From positions 56,309,627-56,373,626 of the forward strand of contig CM072803.1 in the NCBI GenBank assembly GCA_037013495.1: DNA of 64,000 nt. The letters are read 5' to 3'. Below, in pieces: positions 1-10,777 of this stretch (within the stretch, counting starts at the first letter, position 1; the number at the start of each line of letters is the position of its first letter). This stretch comes from Hippophae tibetana. Its lineage: Eukaryota > Streptophyta > Magnoliopsida > Rosales > Elaeagnaceae. A program made the position numbers and the translations under genes. The notes under the pieces were generated by a model that worked only from the letters and a program-made list of their open reading frames with translations, had not been told where the DNA came from and did not search any database.

Positions 1-569
1 AAACTTTTTTAATCCGTATTTTGAGGTTATCTTTATTTTTATTTTATTACTTTTTTTACCACTACTTTAACAACACTCATATTTAAGTTATTTATACATA
101 ATTTAGTTAATGTTAGTGTAATAATATCTCTAAATTACTATAATTTATTAAAATTGTTTTTAAATTTTGACAAAAAAATATACTAATAATTTAAATAAAG
201 ATATTTCATATATCTTAGAAGTATATATCAAAAAGAAAATAAAAATAATCTAAATATATTAATTCTCAAATTTGATACCTTTATAAAGAAAATTGTATAT
301 AATTTGACACCTAATTTTAGTTAAATTAAAATTGTGTCAACTGTTATTTTGCATGGTTATTAAAAAAAATATTTATTTATTTTCTATTTATGAAAATTTC
401 ACTTGATATGTTATTAATCTACTATCATCAAATATTTGAATTTAAATTAAAGCATTTATAGTAAATTTCTTTTAATTTAAATACAAAGAATATATTTATA
501 AAATAATATATTATTTTGATATTATAAATTAATACAATTTTACGATATTTATTACATTTGATCCAAGCA

Positions 570-577
570 TATAAATA
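570..577 (+). promoter_or_regulatory. Possible TATA box
   Basis: TATAAATA followed by a C/A-rich start-site-like stretch. It sits upstream of the pararetrovirus remnant and could be its old promoter, but no PBS or leader structure was found nearby. In DNA this AT-rich the match may be chance. Confidence 0.2.
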
Positions 578-1200
578 AAACACTCCATTCACATTTCAAG
601 ATAGTCAATTCTAAACACTATCATCTATGAGTTTCTTCGGTTAAATCTTTAGAGAAATGATTTAAACATTAGATTAGATATGGCATCCTCCAGTGTTTTC
701 TCTTCATCGTTTGCTTATTTATTTCAGAATCTAGATAGGATAATATCAATAATATCCTTATTTTTTGAAATAATATTACAAATATTTTGAAGGTTTCAAC
801 GAGATCACATATACTTTCTCTAACTTAACAGAAATTAAAGATAACAGAGATTAATAGTAATTTTTATATAAAAAATAAAAATATAATATATCCCATAATG
901 TTTTTCACAAAAAAAATAGTGATAAAAAAATTTGAAAAAAATATAAAAAACAACATCAAATCTTAAGGAACTAGAAATTCAAAGACTCATAGTTCTAAAA
1001 AAATAGAAAAATATTTCCAAAAAATAAATATTAATATTATAAATGTTAAAAGAAAATATAATATATTATTAATTAAAATAAACTTTATAAAATCCTCTAA
1101 AAAGATAAAAGAAAAATTATACGTCCACTTAAGAGGAATATAATTATTAATAAACGTATATTTTAATTAATAGAATAACAAATAAAAAAGATATCATATT

Positions 1201-1384
1201 AAGAATGATTCATGGAATCTTAGGATACTAAAAATTAAAATCCATAGTATATTATAGATTTTTCATTAATATTAATGGTAAAAACTTAAACATATTATTA
1301 AATTTAACTTATGAATTTAAAAGAAGAAAATACTTTATTGAGAATGATTGATGAAAATTTAGGATACTAGAAATTAAAATTCAT
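1201..1384 (+). repeat. Imperfect direct repeat
   Basis: A block of about 45 bp at 1201-1245 recurs at 1340-1384 with roughly 80% identity by eye. The shared core is TTAGGATACTA. A weaker third copy of the core lies near 959-984. Origin unknown. Confidence 0.55.
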
Positions 1385-1959
1385 TTTCTGTATACTACAT
1401 AGTAAGACATTCATTAACAAACAATCATAATAGTTTAATATATAGACAAAATAAATTTATAAAAATAGATAAAACTTTTTAAGAATTAGAAAAATAATAA
1501 AACCATAAATATTAATAGACTTTGAAATACTTGAATAATGGAACATAGATGTTAAAGAAAAACCTTTGATATCAGGAAGAAAAAATAACGTAGTAAGAAA
1601 ATGTAATATACAACAAATAGAATTGAAAAATAAAAAAAATAAGGAAATAGGAATGGGAATGAGAAGAAGAAATAAAAGAATTAAAACAAAAAATTAAAAA
1701 TGTCAAAAATCTTATCCATAAAGTAATCTGTCAGTAACAAAAACTGATAAATTATAAAATATTTCTTAAAAATGTCAAATGGCATATTATAAGGAATAGA
1801 ATTAGAAAATTATAATACCCTTAGTAAGCATAACAAATAACCAAAAAATTATAATGAAAGCCTTAATTCTTTTAGAAGAGAAAATAAGATATTTACAAAA
1901 TATAAATAAAACATAATAAGAAATTATTAAAGAAATAAAACAAAATAGTTATGATAACA

Positions 1960-2330
1960 TATGACAACTAGATATTCTTAAAAGAGATCCATTAGAAGGA
2001 TTAAAAGAAGAACCATCAAGAAGATCTAATGGAATGATTCTCTATAATGAAAAAAAGAATAGATATTTTAGAAGAAGAAAAATTTCACAAAAAAGAAAAT
2101 TATTGTCCATCAAGTAAGAAATATTGTAGATGTTGGATATGTAATGAGAAAGGTTATTATGCTAATAAATGTCCTAGTGGGTTAACCCTAAAAAATAATA
2201 TAAGAAAAACTTAAAAATACTAGAACAAGCCTATAAGTTGAAATTATAACTCATAGAAGAATTAGACATTAATGAAATAGAATCAACATACTTGATAAGT
2301 GAAACTGAAGAAGAAGAAGAAGCAAACGAT
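1960..2330 (+). pseudogene. Pararetrovirus capsid C-terminus with CCHC-type zinc knuckle
   Basis: A basic stretch rich in Arg/Lys leads into CRCWIC and then a knuckle at 2131-2172 with the spacing C-x2-C-x4-Y-x4-C. The residue that is normally histidine is tyrosine (TAT, one transition from CAT). Capsid proteins of Caulimoviridae end in a basic region and such a knuckle, which binds the packaged nucleic acid. Upstream residues are too eroded to place the start. An acidic, Glu-rich stretch follows (about 2290-2350) before the Copia-type insertion. Stops and at least one frameshift break the frame. Confidence 0.7.
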
Positions 2331-2438
2331 TATGAGGAAACATATGAGGATGAATGACATATACAACATAAATAATCATAATAGTACTTATATAAAAATA
2401 GGATGCAAATTCAATGGACAAATTTATATGTTTACATA

Positions 2439-3432
2439 TGAAAGTTTATAAAATATGGACCTAATTAACCTAGAGAGGTGAATAGGTTATTTTTAATTTT
2501 TATCAATTTATAACTTAATAACCTAAACAAAGCGGTCACGCATGTAATCACGTGTAAGATTAAGGTGGGGAAGTAAAATAATAACACATGATATTTTTAA
2601 GTGGAAATAACCTAGGTCACAATCATGATCTAAGAGGAAAACCACCGGTCCACCGGATCACCTAACTCTCCACAATGAAAATCAAATGTTCAAGTACAAA
2701 CTCGGTCTTATGCTACCCTCCCTAGGATATTGTCCCAATGTACTATACTTAGGAGCCCCTGCCTTGTTTTCACAGTTTCCAATATTAGCGTGAGCGGTTT
2801 CTAGACCAACGTTCCAATAAACTTTCCGCCAATCACATCGTTCACAAATCAACTACAAAAAGGTAAGCACAAAAAACACAAGTGCCCGTGTGTGTTCTAG
2901 AACAGATTTAATAATGAATAATCCTAATTGAATGATTATAAACATATACCACTTAAATCAAATCAACTAGTAAATCCTAAAGCAAAAAGATCAAGCATAA
3001 GTTCAATAAAAATAGTTTCTTTAAAGATTAATAATCAAATCAAATAACTATGATATGACAAAAAGAATTATTTGATCTAACAATTTAAGAACAAAAATAA
3101 AGAAGAAGCCATAAGAACATATTATCAAAATTTCATAAAATAATTAGGCTTATTAATCAATCAAACATAACCACCAATATTTGATAGAATAACTAAATAA
3201 AGAAGCCTAAAAAATTATGATCTTATATTTGTAAAACAAGAGAGAGAAATTAATAAGAATAGAATAATGCTCTTGTATGGTTGATTGAAACAATGAGCAA
3301 TGAGTTTTATTTATAGGAAAAATTAAAACCCTTAATCCTATATAATTGATAAATATCTTTTCTATTACAAATATGATTAGTAATACTCATTAATTAAGAA
3401 GACTCCTATTTAAAATAGATTTCTTTTAAAAT
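2439..3432 (-). repeat. Truncated 3' LTR of the Copia-type element
   Basis: Aligns with 4048-5040. It ends with CA at 2439-2440 next to the TSD. Its upstream end is cut at about 3430, where gag sequence joins it directly, so the first third of the LTR is missing. Confidence 0.85.
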
Positions 3433-4004
3433 AAAATTTATGTTATATTTTCTACCACAATGATGACATAAAGGCACAAACTTAACAACTTTTTCTACCA
3501 TAGGTATAATAGTTCTCTGTTCATAAGTAGTAACAGTAGGAGTAGAGTTTAAGGGCCTTACAAATGTGGTATTTGATGTTGAAGATGTGAAAATCTCATC
3601 CTTATTACCAAATCCATCTGTGTCACCATGTGACTTACCAATGCTCAATATTTTATCTAATTGTTGAGCTCCAATGGTAAGTCTCTCCACTAGTTTACAT
3701 GATTCTTTAAGCTTTTGCACTTATTTTTTATTATCTTCAACAAGCTTATTATTTTCTTCTTTCAAACCTACAAGACTCAAATTCAAAGCATTATTTTGTT
3801 CTTGCAAAATATTATTCGCTTATTTTAATTTATTAGAAAAAATTTCATGTGCCTCAAATCGTTCATTTAATTTTCCTATTTTTTTAATTTAACCTATTAT
3901 TATCTTCTATGGCTCTAAGATATTTAGAAACAAATTCCTTAAAACTTTTAACATTATATTTAGAAAGAAAAGAAGATTCAAGTTCCTCCATAGTAAAAAT
4001 CCAT
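3432..4004 (-). pseudogene. Copia-type gag remnant
   Basis: Read on the minus strand from an ATG at 4004, the frame soon breaks. In a neighbouring frame it shows a segment with KYNVKSFKEF, then a Glu/Asn/Lys-rich coiled-coil-like stretch, then a block around LDKILSIGKS and finally CHHCGRK, the start of a CCHC knuckle. In SIRE-type Copia elements these motifs occur in this order near the gag C-terminus. After CHHCGRK the sequence runs straight into the truncated 3' LTR, so the rest of the knuckle and all of pol have been deleted. Confidence 0.7.
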
Positions 4005-4032
4005 AGGACTAACACTAAGTGTATCTAGGGTA

Positions 4033-4045
4033 GGCTCTGATACCA
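4033..4045 (-). promoter_or_regulatory. PBS for initiator tRNA-Met
   Basis: The minus strand reads TGGTATCAGAGCC two bases inside the 5' LTR. This is the standard complement of the 3' end of plant initiator tRNA-Met, used by most Copia elements to prime minus-strand DNA. Confidence 0.9.
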
Positions 4046-4047
4046 AT

Positions 4048-5401
4048 TAAAAGTTTATAAAATATGAACCTAATTAACCTAGAAGGGGGTGAATAGGTTA
4101 TTTTTAATTTTTATCAATTTATAAATTAATAACCTAAACAAAGAGGTCACACATGCAATCGCGTGTAAGAATAAGGTGTAGAAGTAAAATAATAACACAT
4201 GATATTTTTAGGTGGAAAAAACCTAGGTTACAACCATGGCCTAAGAGGAAAACCACCAGTACACCGGACCACCTAACTCTCCACTATGAAAATCAAATGA
4301 GTACAAACTCGATCTTATGTTACCCTCCCTAGGATACTGCTTCAATGTACTGTACTTACAAGCCCTTGCTCTATGTTCACAGTTTCCAATATTAGCGTGA
4401 GCGGTTTCCAGACCAACGTTCCAATAAGCTTTCCGCTAATCAGATCGTTCACAAATCAACTACAAAAAGGTAAGCACAAAAAACACATGTGTCTGTGTGT
4501 GTTCTAGAACGGATTTAATAATGAATAATCCTAACTGGATGATTCTAAACATATGTCACTTAAATCAAATCAACTAGTAATCAATCAAACAGAAAGAGCA
4601 AAAAGATCAAGCACAAGTTCAATAAAAATAGCTTCTTTAAAGATTAATAATCAAATTAAATAACTATGATATGACAAAAAGAATTATTTGATCTAACAAT
4701 TTAAGAACAAAAATAAAGAAGATGCCATAAGAGCATATTATTAAAATATCATAAAATAATTAGGCTTATTAATCAATCAAACATAACCACCAATATTTGA
4801 TAGAATAACTAAATAAAGAAGCCTAAAAAATTATGATCTTATATTTGTAAAATAAGAGAGAGAAATTAATAAGAATAGAATAATGCTCTTGTATGGTTGA
4901 TTGAAACAATGAGTAATGAGTTTTATTTATAGGAAAAATTAAAACCCTTAATCCTATATAATGATAAATATCTTTTCTATTACAAATATGATTAGTTATA
5001 CTCATTAATTAATAAGACTCCTATTTAAAATAGATTTCTTTTAAACTAGATTTTATGCTAAAGATTTCAGTTATAATTTAGAGTATATCTTATCTAATAT
5101 CTTTGAAAATAGATTTTATGCTATCTATTATGCTAAAGAATCCAGCTATAATTTAAAGTATATCTTATATAATATTTTAGCATATTTTATTCCATATTTT
5201 AGCACTAAAAATAATTTTAGATTTACATATGCTATTAAATGCATAAATATAATCCTATGTGTCGTAGTTATCAAAGATATACCTGAAGTGCAATTATTTG
5301 GAACTCGAGTATTTGTTTGACTTTTCTTGATAGTAGGCCTAAAACAAATTTACAGATAAATATTTTGTCCACAAATATAGCCAATACACATAGTCCTTAC
5401 A
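4048..5401 (-). repeat. 5' LTR of the 2439-5401 Copia-type element
   Basis: Starts TG at 5401 and ends at 4048. The terminal CA is mutated to TA here, while the partner LTR keeps CA. About 1.0 kb aligns with 2439-3432. Its first ~370 bp (5401 to about 5035) has no partner in the window because the 3' LTR has lost that part, so this end rests on the TSD and on similarity to the solo LTR at 32322-33685. Confidence 0.85.
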
Positions 5402-5690
5402 ACATAGATAACAATATGTGTGTAGCAAGCGAATATGTATTTCTATAAGAACTTTAAACTACAACCCTAAAGGACTTGATTGTAAGAATAGCAAATAATA
5501 CAACAATTTAATTTAAAAATGTTATAAAGATATTGATACTATAATAGGAGGGGAAACATATCATACTCCTACAATATATCAACAAGAAACGAGAGTTGAT
5601 TTTCTGATATAAAATTACTTATTAAACTTATATCAATAATTTACACAATATATAGATATGATAAGTATAATAACATTAGAAGAAGAAACA
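5402..5690 (+). pseudogene. Pararetrovirus aspartic protease remnant
   Basis: Downstream of the Copia-type element the frame reads through MCVASEYV, then RIANNTTI, and a block around YINKKREL. These match in order the conserved surroundings of the Caulimoviridae aspartic protease active site. The catalytic Asp-Thr-Gly is not intact: only the Asp can be placed, with what looks like a small deletion after it, and several stops follow. The protease start lies on the other side of the insertion, near 2400-2438. Confidence 0.7.
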
Positions 5691-5799
5691 ATAAATATTT
5701 CAAAGGTTAGAAATACCAAGAATGTGTCATTATAAAATTTTATTGAACAACATAAAAAAACAATGTGGTGAGATGTATCAAAAATAGAAAGCACATTTA

Positions 5800-6570
5800 G
5801 AAAAATATAATAAAATTACAAGATTAAGATGATTTAGAATTTAATAACAAAAAAAATCTATTCTTAAAAGAAATACAAGAAGATAAGAGGTTACCAAAAA
5901 TAAGGAAATTACTTAATATAATAAGCTCAGAAAATTCTTTAGACTTAAATATTAATAAGCTTGAATACGTAGTAAGTATAAAATTAAAAGACCCTAATAA
6001 GATTATAAGAGTAAAACCATTAGTCGACAATCCAGAAGAACGAGAAGAACTAGTAAACAAATTTAAAAACTTTTAGAACTAAGAGTAATTGAAACAAGCA
6101 TAAGTCCACACTTAACCTCAACATTTTTGGTAAAAGAAGAAGTTGAAAAAGACATGGAAAGAAAATAATGGTGATAAGTTTCAAATTACTAAATAAAGAA
6201 ACAAAAGATTATAGATATTTTATCCCTAAAAAAGGTTATTAGCCTTTATCAAAGGGAAAAAAATATTTTTCTAGTTTTGATTGTAAGAGTGGATTCTTAC
6301 AAATTAAATTAGATAAATCTCAACTATTAACAGCCTTTAGGTGCCCATAGGGACAATTTTAGTGGAATATTATACCATTTGGATTAAAATAGATACTAAG
6401 AATATTTTGGTGATATATATGGACAACACTTTTAAAGAATATCACTCCTTTTGTTGTGTCTATATTGATGATATATTAGTCTTTAGTAATAATATCAACA
6501 AGCATTGTCTAGACATATTAAAAATCTTAACAAAATGCAAGAAAAAAGGAATAATATTATCTTAAAAAAA
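5800..6570 (+). pseudogene. Pararetrovirus reverse transcriptase remnant
   Basis: The segment starts with the linker motif LKDPNKIIRVKP (about 5978-6015) and continues with ETSISPHLTSTFLVKEE, a block at about 6250-6345 around FSSFDCKSGF and LLTAFRCP, and the catalytic YIDD at 6461-6472 followed by ILVFSN. The order and wording are those of Caulimoviridae polymerases. The catalytic aspartates survive, but frameshifts and stops before and after them, and damage between the QLLTAF and YIDD blocks, rule out an active enzyme. The longest open piece is 6341-6565. Confidence 0.85.
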
Positions 6571-7140
6571 GGCAGTATAAGCATAACAAAAATTCAAGCA
6601 TTTAGGACTTGAAGTACAAGATGGAAAACACTACCTTCAACCATATGTGTTAAATAATATACTAGGATTTTCTAGTGTCATTATTAGCAAAAACCAATGA
6701 AAAATGTTTTTAGGATGTTTAACATATGCGGAAGCATATATTAGGACATTAGCAAAAATTAGAAAATCTTTACAAGAAAAACTTAAGAAATATTATTATG
6801 AAAATGGACTAATAAAGATACTCAATACATGAAAAATGTAAAAACATATGTAAGAAGTTTACTAGTACTTTACCATCAAGGAGCCGAACTAAGCTACCAT
6901 AGTAATAAAAAAGAATATTTAGCTCTAAAAAGGCAATAAAACTTTTTCTATATATGTAATATGCTCAAGATTTATTGTTAGAATATATAATAAATGTTTT
7001 ACATATTTCTTGAGAACTAATACTGTAAGATATTACAAACAAAAAGATTAATTAGATGGCAGCAATGATTTAATCATTAGAAATTTGATGTTGAACATAT
7101 ACCATGAAAATGGAATAGTTTAGTTGATGCTTTAAGTAGA
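6571..7140 (+). pseudogene. Pararetrovirus thumb/connection and RNase H remnant
   Basis: Motifs in order are HLGLEVQDGKHYLQP, FLGCLTYAEAYI, AKIRKSLQEKLKK, then YHSNKKEYLAL, CFTYFLRTN and a final block near 7080-7140 around the DxLSRE-type ending. The catalytic centre of RNase H between the connection region and YHSNKKEY (the part with the first catalytic Asp) appears deleted. The frame changes several times and carries stops. Confidence 0.75.
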
Positions 7141-7170
7141 GAATTAGTCCCCAATAACAATTTTTATAGT

Positions 7171-7440
7171 TGCAAGAAAAATGGATAATCTTGACATAGA
7201 GATCAAGATTAAAGAAAAGGAAATAAAAGTTCTAAAAAATCAACTAGAAATTTAATATCTCAAAAAGTTACTCTTATGTGAAAAATAGGAAGAGTCTAGT
7301 ACTCCAACAAAGAAAGAGGATAAAACCTTAGAATTAATCAAAAGAGAAAAAGTAATTTCTCAAAAGCTTTATGGTTTGATATAGCCGATGAAGAAGAGCT
7401 TAAAGAAAAGACTCAAGAAGAATAAGAACATTATCATGCC
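7171..7440 (+). pseudogene. Pararetrovirus polyprotein C-terminal charged tail
   Basis: Reading MDNLDIEIKIKEKEIKVLK, then a Lys/Glu-rich coiled-coil-like stretch interrupted by stops. Pararetrovirus polyproteins often carry a charged tail after RNase H. No further viral motif is visible; the junction with the flanking gypsy remnant lies between about 7430 and 7480. Confidence 0.5.
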
Positions 7441-8267
7441 ATTGAGCTTTTCTTCGATAACTTAGTGCATCTTTTATGATATTTCTTTTTTTCTTTTTCC
7501 CAAACTTGTTTTTATGTTTATTTATTTTCTTGTTATGGGGATCATTATTGAGAGTTTCTATTTTCTTTTATTCTTTTATTTTTGGATGCATCACCTTTAA
7601 TCTAACTCTTTAATATTACATATGATTTCATATACTTACTTGCTAAAAGTGTTAGGGTAAGGTAGATTATTTACGTTAGGCTCAAATGTGGTTAAAAAAA
7701 TATAAACAATATTAATTTAGCCTCAAGTGGATGACTAAGGTTATTTAAATAGCTTCAAAATGCTCAATCGATTTAACTAAGGTCTAAATCATTTCTCAAA
7801 TTAAATAGTATCTATGATCTCACCTCAAGGGATGATAAAAAAGATTCTAAAGTATGGAAGATTCATATCATATAATATTACTCACACCAAGTGCTTTCCC
7901 AATAAGGACATCAAATAATCAATCAGCATTGTGTATATAATGAATTATTTCAATTAAAAACAAGAAAGCATACCACTTGGTTCGTGTAATCATCTCAATT
8001 GTTACATGATAGATTCCTTTTTATAATCAAGACAACCAATTCTATCTTTCAGTTCATATATTTCATATAGAGCATACATGCATTTGGTTTCAATATGTTT
8101 ATCAATTTCTACTTACATCTAAACTAAAAGTAGCAAATCCCCCACACTTGAATTATACATTGTTCCTAATATGCAATATAGTAAAGTAAAGTAAAAGATA
8201 TGGAAAAAGAAAACTCCCTCTATATTGATGTGTTGGTCTTCATCACCAAATTTGTACATGTGTTTGC
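7441..8267 (-). mobile_element. 3' untranslated remnant of Athila/Tat-like element F
   Basis: On the minus strand the sequence around 8120-8165 reads GGAACAATGTATAATTCAAG followed by a G-rich tract. This is the pattern found after the integrase region in many Athila/Tat elements. No open frame is visible. It abuts the left TSD of element AC (TTTGC at 8263-8267), and the matching right flank at 24373 continues the same minus-strand element, so I read it as part of F. No 3' LTR of F is seen before the pararetrovirus begins. Confidence 0.55.
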
Positions 8268-8529
8268 TAATGAGTGCTCAAAAAGCACTAAAATTACCAT
8301 GATTTTATGCACATTAATTGATTAAAAATATATATATTTATATGATTTTATCATATATTTATATATATTTATCTTTTCAGAATCATAGGTATTTTCGCTT
8401 AAAAACGTAACTTAAAGACTCAAAGAGGAATACTGGAGGCAATACATCACAAATATATTCAAAAATAAATGAGGAAAAGTCAACAAATATGGAAAAATTG
8501 GACAAAATACGTCAAAAGGTCAAAAATGT

Positions 8530-8800
8530 CAAAAAGGAGGAAATCGCGCCGCCCAACCGTGCCGCAAAGTTGCTCAGCCGCACTAGCCAACGCGCGTACC
8601 AGCTCTCCGTTCCGCGTGCACCTATGCTCCCATCCGCGTGTGCCTGCTCCCATCTGCGCATGCCTGCGCCCAGCCTGCTCTCATCTACGCGCGCCGCTGC
8701 CCAGTTTGCGCCCATCTGCGCACGTCGCTACCCATCTGCCCCTAACTATGCGCGCTGCCACGCCCACACCAGTATGACGTCATCAGTATGACATCATCAT
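8530..8800 (+). repeat. GC-rich minisatellite island in LTR
   Basis: A sharply GC-rich block inside an AT-rich LTR, built of loose ~20-bp units with the core CCCATCTGCGC. It ends with ATGACGTCATC, a TGACGTCA-type bZIP site, about 80 bp upstream of the TATA box. Confidence 0.75.
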
Positions 8801-8866
8801 TCACTACTATGCGTTTTCTCCATTTTTTTATCATTTTTTCACCCATTTTTTCTTCCCATCCTCACC

Positions 8867-8874
8867 TATAAATA
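8867..8874 (+). promoter_or_regulatory. LTR TATA box
   Basis: TATAAATA in the context CACCTATAAATACC, kept at the same place in all family LTRs. It marks the U3/R region of the element's own promoter. Confidence 0.75.
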
Positions 8875-10145
8875 CCCTCATTCTCTTCATACCTAAACAT
8901 ACCTAAAAATACATCTTCTCTTCTCTTTCTTTCTCTCATTTCTTAGTTTTTATGTTTTTCTTAGTTTTTAGCTTTTCTTAGTTAGTTTCTCTTAGTTTTA
9001 GAGTTCTTCTCTTTTTGAGAAGAACTAGTTATGTTTTTGTAATTTATTTGATTTTCGATTCAATAAATGGGAGTGCAAATTCCGTTTGGAGGTTTTTCAG
9101 CAACAGGAATAGAAACAAAGTATTGTAAAGATTTTATTTTTTTTACAATTATTTTTTATGCTTTATTCTTACATGTTATATTTAATTTGTCTGTGATTAA
9201 ATTTAACTTTGCTGGCTATTTGTAAACATGATATAATAATAACGTTGTTATGCTTGCGAAATATTAAATAAGTAAAAATCTCTAAAATAAATTGATTTTA
9301 TTTTTATTCAAGATTTTATATTAAGAATGTTAGAGATAAATATATTATTTTTCATTACAAAATTAAATATGAAAATTAGATTTTACGGTTTAGTTATCCG
9401 GTCTCATTTAGAGTAATGCTCTTTTATTTGTTGGTACAATCGCCCTGTAGTTAGAGTGAAGCTCTATTTCAAAAGTTTTTATAAGAATTATTATTTGAAA
9501 ATGTATTGACAACATGTTTTCAGTAGTGGTTTTAGTACTCGGATAATGAAATACTTAGGTTTAATTTGGACAGCTTGCATAAAGTTTGAACTATCTAACC
9601 CTACCAAAGGTGGCATTTAAATGGTTCATTTTTAATCTCTTAAAAAAAAGGAATGAATTTAATTAACCCAATTAGTTATCAACCCCACACATAGGTGTTA
9701 ATTGATTTGTTTAGTTAATAAAGAATATCTAACCCCACTAAAAGTAGTATTCATATAAAAAAGAGAATCAATAAATATCAATTTATATCTTTAATGACCT
9801 AAATAATATGAGCAAGCATAATTAACTTAGTTATTATATCCATAAATACTCAACTATTATAAATGATAAAATTTGCATAAATTTTTATTGAATATTTATC
9901 TATTTTTATTTTTATGTTATTAGATTAGAAACACAAAAACACAAATATCGTGAGAGAATGTTTAGGATTTAATTTCCTTTTAAAAAGTTTGAAAAATAAA
10001 TTAAAAACCACATATATTCCCTCCTTATATCGACCTTAGGAGTATACTTATCATTTTATAGGAAATGATTCGTGCACTTGCGAGAGTTTTATAAATATAA
10101 AACCAAATTATTAGAAGAATCAACGATCCCGATTTTTGCTCATCA

Positions 10146-10298
10146 AATTTTTGGCGCCGTTTTCGAAGAAGGAATAACATTTTTAAATTATTTATCAAAA
10201 TTTTAAGTTAATAAAAATGTAGGTTATATTAGTTAATGAAAATCTAAATTAATTAAGTTAAACAAAAATTAAGATAAAATAAAATAAAAATGTAGGTT
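10146..10298 (+). other. Leader of element AC with duplicated 23-bp block
   Basis: Holds the PBS and the start of the untranslated leader, which matches element D (37005 onward) for about 60 bp. A block with the core ATGTAGGTTATATTAG occurs at 10211-10233 and again at 10285-10307, touching the start of the inverted fragment. This looks like filler DNA made when the fragment was joined in. Confidence 0.65.
10152..10169 (+). promoter_or_regulatory. Decayed PBS for tRNA-Asp
   Basis: Reads TGGCGCCGTTTTCGAAGA, a decayed form of the tRNA-Asp PBS seen intact in element E. Position is 6 bp inside the LTR end. Confidence 0.8.
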
Positions 10299-10777
10299 AT
10301 ATTAGTGAATGATGATGTCATTTGATGACGTGAGCAAGACGTGGGGAGGCTGTGCGCGCAGATGGCAGCAAGCTGGGTGCAAGCGTGCGCGGACGGGGCG
10401 CAGGGGTGCGCACGGAAAGGGGATCTGGCGCGCGCATTGCTGGGGCAGCTACTGGCGCCGCGCAGGTTGTTGGGCGGCAGGGCAGATACGATTTCTTCCT
10501 TTTTGACATTTTTGACCTATTTTGTCCAATTTTTCCAATTTGTTAACTTTTCCTCATTTATATTATGAATATATTTGTGATGTATTGCCTTTAGTATTTC
10601 TCTTTGAGTCTTTAAGTTAATTTTGAAGCGAAAATACCTTAAAAATAATAAAAATACACGTTATTCTGAAAAGATAAATATGTATAAATATATGATAAAA
10701 TCATATAAATATATATATTTTTAATCAATAAATGTGCATAAAATCATGGTAATTTTAGTGTTTTTAAGCACTCATCA
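10299..10777 (-). repeat. Partial 3' LTR (U3 part) of the inverted fragment
   Basis: The minus strand begins TGATGAGTGCTT at 10777 and follows the family U3 through the AT-rich start and GC-rich island (10320-10500) to the TGACG-type sites at 10305-10335, where it stops. Confidence 0.85.

Larger units (their letters stand above)
1..1490. other. AT-rich stretch with no recognisable gene
   Basis: Very AT-rich sequence with poly-A/T runs and stops in all frames. No open frame of useful length and no RNA gene is visible. It lies upstream of the pararetrovirus remnant and may be its eroded 5' part, but I could not recognise a movement-protein or capsid motif here. Confidence 0.6.
2439..5401 (-). 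mobile_element. Copia-type LTR element with internal deletion (inserted in the pararetrovirus)
   Basis: The element is flanked by the 5-bp TSD ACATA at 2434-2438 and 5402-5406. On the minus strand it begins TGTAAGGACTAT at 5401, with a 1354-bp 5' LTR, a PBS matching initiator tRNA-Met, a gag remnant, then directly a 3' LTR lacking its first part and ending CA at 2439. Protease, integrase and reverse transcriptase are absent, so this is a deletion derivative about 3.0 kb long. The gag C-terminus resembles the coiled-coil and knuckle region of large Copia elements (SIRE/Maximus-like). The LTRs look roughly 90% identical by eye over the shared part. Confidence 0.85.
1500..7440 (+). mobile_element. 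Endogenous pararetrovirus remnant (Caulimoviridae), split by a Copia-type insertion
   Basis: Recognisable in order: an arginine/lysine-rich stretch and CCHC-type knuckle (about 1960-2172), an aspartic protease region (5407-5690), reverse transcriptase (5800-6570), RNase H (6571-7140) and a charged C-terminal tail. The spacing of the motifs, a CVYIDDILVFSN block at 6455-6490 and an AKIRK-type block in the thumb/connection region are typical of plant pararetroviruses and not of gypsy or Copia polymerases. Every domain has stops, frameshifts or deletions. Removing the 2439-5401 insertion and one TSD copy brings the two halves together inside the protease. The genus cannot be decided; movement and capsid proteins were not confidently seen. 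It is an old, non-functional copy. Confidence 0.85.
8268..10145 (+). repeat. 5' LTR of element AC
   Basis: Begins TAATGAGTGCTC (TG changed to TA) and ends TGCTCATCA. About 1.88 kb. Contains a GC-rich island, TGACGTCA-type sites, a TATA box at 8867 and AATAAA near 9060. It aligns along its whole length with the LTRs at 22544, 26265, 35109 and 46517. No gene inside; short open frames in the GC island are composition artefacts. Confidence 0.9.

Noticed and set aside
2431..5231. TTTACATATG at 2431-2440 and 5222-5231 as target-site duplication of the Copia-type element
   Set aside because: That choice does not give TG...CA ends and leaves 170 bp of LTR-like sequence outside. ACATA at 2434-2438 and 5402-5406 fits TG...CA and rejoins the viral protease.
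5824..6060. Minus-strand open frame of 78 codons
   Set aside because: Shadow of the pararetrovirus RT linker on the plus strand, where LKDPNKIIRVKP is read.
1500..7440. Pararetrovirus copy as a possible source of live virus
   Set aside because: Every domain is broken, the RNase H centre is deleted and a 3-kb element interrupts the protease.
8469..8791. Overlapping open frames of 100 and 102 codons rich in Pro, Ala, Cys and Arg (also at 10309-10568, 22707-23229, 26486-26784, 35350-35700, 46758-46943)
   Set aside because: They are open on several frames and both strands only because the LTR GC island has few stop codons. They recur at the same LTR position with unrelated sequences.
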